From assembly GCF_963662255.1 (NCBI RefSeq), contig NC_085050.1, forward strand, positions 2,015,694 through 2,079,693: a DNA stretch of 64,000 nt, in the 5' to 3' direction. Numbering within the stretch: position 1 is the stretch's first letter; each line of letters begins with the position of its first letter. This DNA comes from Cinclus cinclus. Lineage: Eukaryota; Chordata; Aves; Passeriformes; Cinclidae. Positions 47,310 through 61,600 of the stretch are shown piece by piece. A program made the position numbers and the translations under genes. Below the pieces are notes generated by a model. It had not been told where the DNA came from. It did not search any database and saw nothing but the letters and a program-made list of their open reading frames with translations.

Positions 47310-49180
47310 TTAGGGTGCATCGAGGCCCATCCAGGTGCTCCAGGGGCTCCAGGCTGGGGGATTGTAGGGGTCCTGGCAGCTGATGCGCACCCGCCGTGCA
47401 CCCACCTGCACCGGTGTCTCCTCCACACCCTCCACGAACTGCTCAACCTGCAGAGGGGGCAGGGAATAGTCCACGGAGACCCATGGGGAAAGGGGCACCA
47501 GCAGCCCCTGACCCCGGCAGCACCGGGGGGAGCCGGGGTGACAGCCGAGGGTGACAGTTCATCACCCCAAGAAGGGAAGCAGCAGAGTGAGGAGTGGCTG
47601 TGGCTGAGCATCTTCCCAGGCACAGAGAAAAGTCAGGGATGGGGCAGGGTGAGTACAGGGCAGAGTGCGGACATGGGGTAACCTGTCCAGGATCCCCCTG
47701 GGCAAGGAACCCCTTCCCATTACCTGGGTACCGTTGTGGAGCTCATACTGTAGACGGTAAAGCAGTGCAAAGTAGGACTTGGAGAGCGGCCAGGAGGCCG
47801 GGGGGGCCCAGGCCAGGTGGAGCTGCTCCCCCCGCTGCTGCAGGATTAGCTCCTGGGGTGGATCAGGACACACTGTGGACAGAGGGGGCTCAGAACAGAG
47901 GCTGAGACCCTCTCCCCACCCCGGAGCCTCCAGTACCTCTTGGACACCCTCACCCTGCTGCTCCTGCCCTGAACTCACCAATGTCATGGATGAAGAAGTG
48001 CCTGGACAGGTCGAGATAGGAGGTGTCTGAGAGCCCTTCCAGGTGCAGCTGGAGTGGGTGCAACTCCTCTCCAAAGGGGCAGAACAAGGGATCTGCCAGA
48101 CTGGTGTTGAACCAGCCATTGTCACTGGCCACTGGTACCCATGGCCCCACGGAGCCATCGCTGTGGGGAGAGAGGTGTGAGCAGGTCTTAGGGCTACGTG
48201 GCCGTGGTGCTGGTGTGGGTTTGGGGGGTCTCGGGGCACCCACCTCTGTGTGAGGCGGGCACGGAAAATTGCAGAGGAGGGCCCTGGCCAGGAGCAGTGG
48301 AAAGAGCCATTGTAGGACTCAGCCTGGCAAGACACGTTGATCTCGTCCTCGCCTGAAGGGACAAAGGGGTGACTGGTCAGGGGCTGCATGAGGCAAGGAG
48401 CGGTGCCCCCTCCCTGCATGGCAGCTCCCCCACAGCCCTGCCCAGTGCAGCCCCAGGGGCTTGGCATAAGAATCTCCTCTTCCTCAGCTCTCCATCCCCT
48501 GCACCCCATCATCCCCAGACACCCCAGCCATGCCCCTCCATACGGGTGCTCCTGACCACCACGTAGGTGGTGTCCAGCAGGATGGGGCCAGCCCAGCAGC
48601 TGTAGTTGCCAGTGGCTGGCAGGTCCAAGCCACGGATGGTGAGGTTCTGGCCCTCAGGCACCAGTTCGGCCATGGGGTCCTCCTCCCCGTTCAGCGTCCA
48701 GTAGATATGCTGCTCTGAAGTGTCACATCGCACCACCACGTCCTGGTTGAGCTTCCCCACCTGGACTGGAGATGCAGAGCCCATGGTCAGAAATGGAGTG
48801 TGGTGGGGGCAGATTGTCCCCCAAACCACGGTGGGGCTGGGTGCCCCTTGGCCTCACAACCACCCTGTCCCACAGTCCTCCCCCTGCATCTCCACTCCAC
48901 ATCCATCCCCCTACTCCCTTACCCCATACCCACCCCACATCACCCTCATGCCCATCCTCTAATGTCCCAGCAGAGCTGTCCCAACTCCTTTCAGGGGGAT
49001 GTGGATTTGGGATGCCCCCCACTCCCTCTGCTTCCTCTGCAGTCCCTGCAGCTGCCTCACCAGAAGGTTCCCCCTCCAATCCCTCCCTGTGCCCTGGGAG
49101 CAGCACTCACACTTTGGAGGGAAGGCAGTCAGGGGTTCTGCAGGCACAAGGAACAGCACCAGTCCCACCAGCACTAGCAT
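47310..49180 (-). CDS. Interleukin-12 subunit beta-like (p40-like) secreted cytokine receptor-type protein
   Basis: Six coding exons (minus strand): 49180-49111, 48765-48544, 48352-48244, 48160-47979, 47872-47724 and 47447-47310; all phases agree, giving 289 residues. Signal peptide MLVLVGLVLFLVPAEPLTA. An Ig-like D1 follows (DVVVRCDTSEQHIYWTLNG, GNYSCWAG). The first fibronectin domain, D2, has INVSCQAESYNGSFHCSWPG and ends HFFIHDIVCPDPPQELIL. D3 has SYFALLYRLQYELHNGTQV and a canonical WSPWS box near the C-terminus. There is no transmembrane segment or GPI signal. Domain order and motifs fit IL-12/IL-23 p40 (human: FFIRDIIKPDPPKNL, SYFSLTF). EBI3 lacks the Ig domain. p40 proteins are secreted and pair with p35 or p19 helical cytokines to drive T-cell and NK responses. 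It is a paralogue candidate, because IL12B normally lies near TLX3 and DOCK2. A non-coding first exon ends at 49349 and ATTAAA lies at 47211-47206. Confidence 0.82.
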
Positions 49181-49344
49181 CTGGGAAGGGAAAGAGAAGG
49201 GGAAGGGAAGCCTCAGCTGGACATAACCCAGGAGAGGGACACACCCAGTGGTGCCAGCCAGGACAGAGCCCCCAGCCCTGGGAGCAGCATCCCCAAAGCA
49301 GGATCCCCCCCGAGACCCTCCCCCCCAACCCTCCCAGTCTGTGC

Positions 49345-49560
49345 TTACCTCTGTGTGTGTCTCTCTGGTGGGCTCAGCAGGGCTGGGGGCTGCGGTCTTA
49401 TACTGGGCTGGACTCCATGGGGCTGTCCCAAAGTGCAGCCACAGCGGCATCACAGTTCTCAGAATTGGAGAATGGCACCCATGCTCAGCCCCCTGCCTCC
49501 CACCCACCCAGCCTCGGGACTCACCGCTGGTACTTCCCAGGGGCAGGGGGTACCACACAC
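49345..49560 (-). promoter_or_regulatory. TATA promoter and leader exon of the IL-12B-like gene
   Basis: On the minus strand TATAAGA (49402-49396) is followed about 25-30 bp later by the presumed start of a short non-coding exon that ends at a strong donor (GTAAGCAC, just below 49349). Upstream, GGGAAGTACC (49538-49529) differs from the NF-kappaB consensus at one position. A TATA box plus a kappaB-like word is how inducible IL12B promoters are built, which supports a regulated cytokine gene. Confidence 0.45.
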
Positions 49561-51144
49561 CCCCTGCCCTGCCCCCAATTGCCAGAGGATGGGTCCCCCC
49601 GGGAACAGCTGGGCAAGGGGCAGCGCTGAGCACCTGGAATGTTTGGGTTCTGGGTGGTCCCATGTCTCCCAGAAGGGTCCTGAGCCCCTGCACCACCTGA
49701 GGGTCTGCACATCAGCATGTGCTGCACAGAACCCCTTCAGTGCCCTGCTGTGGGGCGGGGGGACCAGTGAGGTCTATCAGCACCTGTGCCAGGGGTTTCA
49801 ATAGGGGCAGCTCGGGGCTGGGCCCCTCTGGGTGGGCTGTGGTGGGTCCCTGAGGAGAGGGGAGAGTTTCCACAGAGGCTTGGGGTGATTTCCCCCATCC
49901 CAACACAGGCTGTCTCATCCCTTCCCTCCCCTCCTCCAGCCACTGTGTCTCCCATGGGATGCAGTGCAGAGATGAGGACATAGGGACAGAGACCATCATG
50001 GTCACCAGCTGCCCCTTTGCCACCTCACTGATGCGGGTCCATGTCGAGGGTGCATAGCAGACCCCACCCTGGGGAGGGGATCACTGTACCCTTTCATGTA
50101 CTTTCTGGACTTCCTAGAAAGCAAAGGGGAAGTGGGGGCTGTGGGAGGCTGGGGGAGCCCAGCTCTCAGCTTTTGAGGCACTGTGGCCAGGATGGGGTGA
50201 TGGGACCTCCGGGCCCATCCCTGAGCAGAGCCGCACCCCTGTGCATAGGCTGCGGGATGCGGAGGGGAAGCTGGGACCCCAAGGCCCCCGTGCAGCAGCT
50301 CAGCCCTTGGCTGTAGCATTGCAGAGAACCCCGAAAGGCGACGGAGGGATGAGGTGCCTTGCCCGGGGGTACACCCATGCCCTGCCCTGTCTGGGGGAAG
50401 CAGGCAGTGGCGGCAGGTTCGCCCCCACCTCGCCAGCCTTAGCTTCCCCTTGGCTTCTGCAGAAGAACCGCAACCACGTAGGGGAAATCCTGATGCAAAG
50501 GCCAGGGATGCCCTCAGTGCCTCAGCATGGTTGGGACCCCTGCCTGGCACCCGAAACAAGGGTGGGAGGGGAGAGAGAGCTCACAGACAGCAACCATCCC
50601 AAAGAAGGGCAGTGAAGCCTCACAGACAGAAACCATCCCCAGGAGAAGGGAAGAGCAGGTAGAGACCATCCCAGCCAGATGCCCCTGTCGTGATGTCCCT
50701 CGCCAGGATGGACCCCACCCTGGCTGGACCCCTCGCTGCAGTCATGGACACAAAACCAGGAGTAAAAGTCACAAAACTTTATACAGGAGGGACCCGTGCA
50801 TGGCCCCTCGGTGCCGGATGTGGGGGGAGCAGGACAGGTGATGCCTCCAGCTCCACAGACCCCCTGGAAAGATGGGGTGAAGGAGCCTAGTGGGGAGGGC
50901 CCACACAACTCCCCTGGCCAGGGCCAGCGCTCCCCAGTCCACACTCTGAGGTGCCAGGGTGGTCCCACAGCCGCTGGCCCTCGACTGATTGCGGCGCAGC
51001 GCTGAGGCAGTGCCCACGCCTCCCTGGGACCCGGGACAGCCCCTGCAGCCATACAGCCCCCCCTGGGGCCTCCCCGGGGCTCCCCTATCCCCAGGGTCAT
51101 GGCCAATCCCAGGCAGCCCCACCACGGGGCTCCGGTGCTCCGGC
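49561..51144. other. Intergenic between the IL-12B-like gene and DQX1
   Basis: No gene is recognised. The right end contains the DQX1 3' UTR; near 50780 the minus strand reads GTATAAAG, the only weak poly(A)-like word found. Between about 50500 and 50680 an ACCATCCC-containing phrase (CACAGACAGCAACCATCCC, then CACAGACAGAAACCATCCC) is repeated. Confidence 0.4.
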
Positions 51145-55962
<4,818 letters not shown>

Positions 55963-56640
55963 GGCGGGGACACCGGAGCTGCGAGGGCGGGCAGGGGTGG
56001 AGCGGGACCGGCGCTGACCCACCCTCGCCTACGTCCCGGGAAGGAGCCCGGTGCAGCCCAGTGCCACGTCCCGTCCCACGGGGAGGGGGGACCCGCGGAT
56101 ACCCGGGATGGGCGAGGGATGCGGGCACAGGGGCACGGACAGGTGTGGAAGGGCGACAGGGCCGCGGAGACCAGGAACAGAACCGGAGTGTGGGGGACCG
56201 GGAGATCGGGCAGGGAACCGGGGAAAAGGGATGGGGCAAGAGCCCCGCAGGATCGAGCAGAGTGCGCAGACCGGGCAGGACTGTGCGTGGAGACCGGACT
56301 AAGGCAGGGTACAGGGGTTGTGGGACAGGGCGGACACCTTGGGAGGGTCGGTCCCGAACGACACGGGCCGACCGGGTCGGCGGAGCACCTGTACGGGCCG
56401 GTCCGGACCGGGCACCTGAACACCGGCACCGGGCCGAACCTCAGCGGAGCGGAGCGGGCGGGCGGGTCAGGGGCGGGTCGCCAGCATCCCCCTGAGCCGC
56501 GGCCCCGGTTCCGGCCCCGGTTCCGGTTCCGGTCCCGCCGCTCACCTGCGCGCGCCACCGCGGGCCCTGCCGGGGGGCACGGTCACGTGAAACACGTAGC
56601 GTCACGTGCCCCGCCCGCGGCAGCCAATCACCGCCCGCGC
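55963..56640 (-). promoter_or_regulatory. DQX1 upstream region with paired CACGTG E-boxes and CCAAT
   Basis: GTCACGTGA (56582-56590) and GTCACGTG (56601-56608) lie 19 bp apart and match USF/MiT-TFE (CLEAR-type) sites. A CCAAT box follows at 56624-56628. On the minus strand CGCAG|GTGAGCGG at 56546 looks like the donor of a short non-coding first exon, so transcription probably starts near 56560-56600. The region is a CpG island. Confidence 0.5.
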
Positions 56641-56827
56641 CGGGCGGTCCCCGGATGTGGCGGCGGGACGGGACCGGACGGGGCCTCCGGCACCCCCGGT
56701 ACCGCTCCCGCCTCCGGTAGCGGCTCTGCCCGGCCCGGTGTCCTCCGCTGCCAGCTCCTTTGTGCGGCTCCGAGCCGGGCGCGGCTGCAGCCCTAGGCCG
56801 TCCGCAGCCCTTAATCGGATTTGGCTT

Positions 56828-57175
56828 CACGGTACCGGACATCTCGGTGCCGGTGCGGGGCATCCTGTACTGGATCTGGGCATCCCAGTGCGGGACCGGG
56901 CGTGCCGCAGCCGGCGTCTTCTACCGGCGCATCCCGTAGCAGTGCCGGGCATCCTCATTCGGGACATCCTATACTACTGTCGAGTGTACCGGTGCCGGGC
57001 ATCCCGTACCGGTGTCGGATCTTCCGTACCGGAGCATCCCGTAATGGTGCTGATTATACTGCTGCTGGGCATCCTGCTGCCGGAGTGGCGCATCTCGTAC
57101 CAGCACTGGGTGTATCGGGGCCGGGCATCCCCGTGCCGGGCATCCCCATGCAGGACATCCCGTACCGGTGTTTCG
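56828..57175. repeat. Degenerate minisatellite built on GGGCATCCCGTACCGGTGCC
   Basis: About 12-15 imperfect copies of a 20-28 bp unit of the form GGGCATCC-CGTACCGGTGCC fill the gap between the DQX1 promoter and the DOCK-like gene. Open frames across it are accidental. Confidence 0.6.
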
Positions 57176-58683
57176 CACCCAGAGCAGCTCCCTCGGCCGC
57201 CGCGGCTCCCGGCGGTACCGGCAGGTGGAGCTCCCTGACCGGCGAACGGCCCGGACGGCCCGGCCCGGCCAAAGCTCCCGCCGGGGCCGCGGGGCAGAGC
57301 CGGGCACCGCGCAGGGACCGCGCACCGGGCAGCGCCGGGTGGGGACCGAGCGGTGCCTGCTGGCCCCGGGACTGCGGAAATCGGGAACCGGGAACGTCGG
57401 AGGCTGCGGGAAGCGCCACGCCTGCGGTTCCTGCTCTCCGAGAGCCCCGGCAGTCCCTGCACGCCGGTGCCCGTGCCACATTTCTTTCTGCTCACCCCCG
57501 GTGCTGCCAGCCCCGGGGCGGGCAGGTCCGTGAAGTGGCGGGGATCTGGCGGCAGATCCCGGGCTTTGCCGTGCGGGGTGGAGGCTCCGGCGGCTGCTCT
57601 AGCTCCTGCGTGTCCCGCCCTCGCACCTCGGCCCGGGCGGTGACACCGGAGCGGCCCGGTAGGATCGCATTATGGCCGGTTTTGGCTGATCCCACACCCA
57701 CCCGGTGTCTCTCTCCCGCCGGGCTCTCCTTGCCCTCCGGCTCTTCTCAAGGCCGGTTTTTGGTCGGGGTGGGGGAGGAGGGGGTCTGTCCTGGGGCTGG
57801 GGGTGACCTGCAGGGTAGGGAGGCTCCACCAGAGGTGACCCCAGAGCAGGCTCAGGTTGCAGGGAGGGGTTTAAGGTCATGCAGGGAAGGAGCCGAGTGC
57901 TGGCTCCAAGGGGCTGCTGAAGAGAGACCTGTGTAAATCTGTGGGAGCAGCAGCAGGATTCAGGGGGCTCTGAGGGTCCCAGGGCAGCATGGCCATGAGG
58001 GGCTGAGAGCTTGGCTGACCCTCATCCCTGTGGAGCCACCAGTGTTGGACAGCCAAGTGCAGCCAGCAGGAGGAAGGAAGTGGCTGGTGCTGAACCTTTG
58101 CTCCATGCGCTCGCCTGGTGCTGCAGGAGCTGGACAGGGCTGGACAGAGCACAGAGCTAGCACTGGCACAGCTGGACCTGGTGCTCCGAGGTAACAGGGA
58201 TGGAAATGTGGACAAGCCAGACCCAGCCACGATGGCAGAAACTTTGTCTCAGTGGTGGTTGGGAATCTCATGGCTAGCACAGGCCCACAGCCCCACATAG
58301 CTCTTTGTGCCATGGTGTGGCTGGAGAACTCCATGCTCTCAGTTCCAGCCCTATGTCCTGCTGGCTGGGGGCTCCAGCAATGGTGCTCACCCAAAGGGGT
58401 CACCGTGCCACCACATGACCAACTCCAGTGACCAGAACCATCTTGGCAGTGACCCCGAACCCAGACCCTTGTGTGCGTGGTGTGGGGGTCCCGGGGGCTC
58501 CATCCCCACCACGCTGCTCCGTCATGTGGCAAGGGCAGGATGGTGGAGTGGGACCCCACGCTCAGAGTGCACTGAGGAAGCGGAGGTTTCACAAGCTGGG
58601 GGTACACGTGACACGGAGTGTGACAGGAGGAACCACCAGTGGCCCTGCAGCACCCCGGTCCCCACGGCACAGCCCCGGTGGCC
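57176..58683. other. 5' flank of the DOCK-like gene
   Basis: A CpG-rich stretch to about 57750, then GC-moderate sequence. No coding exon is supported. The transcription start and any non-coding exon of the DOCK-like gene should be here, but I cannot place them. AUP1, which follows DQX1 in mammals, is not found. Confidence 0.4.
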
Positions 58684-61600
58684 ATGGCGCCCTGGCTGCC
58701 CACCAAGGAGAAGTATGGCGTGGGTGAGTGGGGGCTGCAGGCGCTGGGCCCTGTGGGGGTTTCCACTCGGCTGGAGGGGCACAGGGCTGGCAGAATGGGG
58801 TGCTCAGGATGAGGTGACATCCACGGTCCCCCCCTGGCTCTGGTGGTGGCAGCTGGGTGATGGCAGCCAAGCTGGTGCCATTGTGAGGTGATGCAAGGAG
58901 AGGGCCAGATCCCTGCGGTGCTGGTGTTGGTGCTGTCTGGGTGCAGGAACAAACAGGGGTAGCGAGAGCTGCAGGGCTGGTGACAGAAGGCTCAGGGACA
59001 GGGGCCAAGCAGGACAGGTGCCAGCAGGACTCACGCACCAGGAGGCTTCAGAGCTGGTGCTGGTGGGGGTGGGAAGCACTGGGATGGTTCCAGTCCCTCC
59101 AGGCTGTGGGTCTGGGCTCAGCCCGGCTGCTGAGGCTCTGGGGGAGCCTTGAGATACCCCAATAATTTTCCTCAGGTTCCAGCTGGGGCTTTGCAGTTGC
59201 CTTGGTGTTGGTGATGGCAAAACCCTGGGCAACCCAATTCCTTGCAGCACCCTCAGCTTGGGCTCCCCATGCTCTGCACCAGCCCTGGGCGCCCCCACTC
59301 CCCGCAGTACCCCCAGCTTCTGCTGGCTCTGGCAGCCCTGTGTTTCTTCCCGTTTCTTGTGGGGCTGTTTCCTGCACCCTTCCCTTTCACTTTTTGCAGT
59401 GCTGGAGCAAGGGCTGAGCTGCTGCAGGGTCCTGGGCAGCACCTGAGTGAGAGCTGAGCTGCTGCTGGTCCCAGCTGGCTCAGGGTCTTCGTGGGGAGTT
59501 CAGGGTGATGGGAGGAGTACTATGGGGTCTTGGGGCTCCCAGTGCCCCAAGGTGTGAGGGTCAGCCTGAGAGGTCCCAATGAGTCAGGCGGGTCTGGGGG
59601 TGCTGCAGTATGAGCTGGCCCTGGCTTGGGACTCGGGGTAGGCACAGGCATGGTCCTAGTAGGGATCCCCGGATGTAGGGACTCTCTCCCCATCTGGGGG
59701 CCAAACCAGGTCTGCCTGCCCCAAAGCTGTCCCTGGGCCCAGAAATAGCAACAGGGACAACCACAGCGCAGCTGGGCAGGAAGCGGCTGGCCACCAGAAA
59801 GCTCCTGTCCCCACCGCCCCCCTCCCCCGCTAACAGCTCTGCTGTCCCCAGACAGTCCTGTCCCTGGGCCACCAGCCCTGGGCAGGGGCTCAGCTGGCAC
59901 TTGCCCCCCTGCACTGCCTGTGCCAGGAGCAGGACTCACCAGGGTGTGGGTAGCAGGCAGGGGGAAGGGTCCCATAAGGGACCCCTGAGTGCCAAAAGGG
60001 GGCTGGGGGCTTCTGCTGTGCCCGGCCCTTTGTGGGCTGTGCTGTGGCTCTCCTGGGGTGCGGAGTCGGAGTGTTTGGGGGTCACACGCTGTTTGTGGGG
60101 CTGGAGCTCTGCCTCATCTCTCAGGGCTGAAAGGAGCCTGCTGGGGTGCTGTGGGGGGCACGCAGCCCGTGGGGTCTGGCTATGGGGTGCTGGTGCACAG
60201 GGCCTGGGGGCTGGTGAGGGGCTCCCGGCAGGGATCCCAACTCCTAGCCCCTCTTTTCACAGCCGTGTGGAACTTCCCGCGCACCAAGGAGCATCACCTC
60301 CCGCTGCAGATCGGGGAGATGGTGCACATCCTGCGGGCCTCCGAGGGTAAGGGGGACCCCCAGGTACTCCCCAGCGTGGGTTCTTGCACCCTCCTTTTTC
60401 CCTGCAGCAGGGGTCAGGACTCCCAGCCTGGCTGACGATGTCCCCTCCCTTCACAGGCTGGTACTGCGGGTACTCGCTCCGGAACAGGGCTGCCCGGGTA
60501 GGTGAGGACGTGCTGGGGTTTTGGAGGCAGGAGGGGCACTGCTGGTGGCTTTGCCTATCCCTGCTGGGTTTCTGCGTGGGCAGAGGGGGCATGGACAGCA
60601 GCTTGCCCTGTCCCCGGGGGAATGTCGGGGCTTGCAGGGAGCAAGGCTGGGCACCCTGTGGCATTGGGAGTCCCCAGCTGTGCCCCCCTGAGGGACATCT
60701 TCCAGCTTCGGGGTGCCGACGGCTCTGGCTCCTTCAGGGCATCTTCCCGGCCTCGCTGATCCGGCTGAAGGGCGCCGTGTTGGAGCAGCGGGGGTAGGTA
60801 CAGGGCACAGGCAAGAATGATGGGCTCCACCTTGCGCCACGTGCGGGGTCCCTGCAGTGCTGTGGTGCTCCAGGGATCCCTGTGCCTCCCCCAGGGTGGA
60901 GGAGAGCATGGAGGAGAGCACCCCCATGGTGCAGGAGATCACCACCACGCTGAGGGAATGGGCCACCATCTGGAAGCAGCTCTATGTGGTGAGGGACGAG
61001 GGTCTGTGTGTCGGGGGCAGGGATCTCAGAGCGGGGTGGGGCACCTCTTGTGACCCCGGTGACCTTGTGGTGCTGCCGCAGGCCGGGCAGATGGAGCGGT
61101 ATGGACAGGTGAAGAGGATGATGCAGGAGCTGATGGAGCAGCGCTCGCAGCTGCTCTCGGGGACACTGCCCAAGGACCAGCTCCTGCGGCTCAGAAAGGA
61201 GGTGACCGGCAAGATGGACTACGGCAACAAGTGAGGGCGGGGACAGGGCACAGGGACCTCAAATCTGCCTCTGGCACAGGCTGTGTGGTGCTAGGGTGTG
61301 CTCCCTGGTGTCCTGGCTGGCTGTCCCTGTGTCCCCATCATCCCAGCTGGCTGTCCCGTGATGGCTGGGACAGTAAATGTGCCACCAAGCCACCTGGCTA
61401 AGGGCTATGTCTGAGAAGCCGTGGCTGGGACAGGAATGTTCCTGGTGCTGCCAACTCCTGTCCGCTTCCCCAGTCTAATCTGTCCTGCGCCCTCAGACCC
61501 TGTGCAAGGACAAGTGAGTCCTGGTGGGACACACAGACCCTGTGTCCTGCCTCACTCCATCCTGGCCCCTGCAGGATCCTTGCACTGGACCTGGTGGTGC

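Noticed and set aside
47310..49180. Identification of the cytokine receptor-like gene as EBI3 or a membrane receptor such as IL11RA
   Set aside because: EBI3 lacks the N-terminal Ig domain present here, and no transmembrane or GPI segment follows the WSPWS box; the HFFIHDI...PDPP and SYFALLY blocks match p40.
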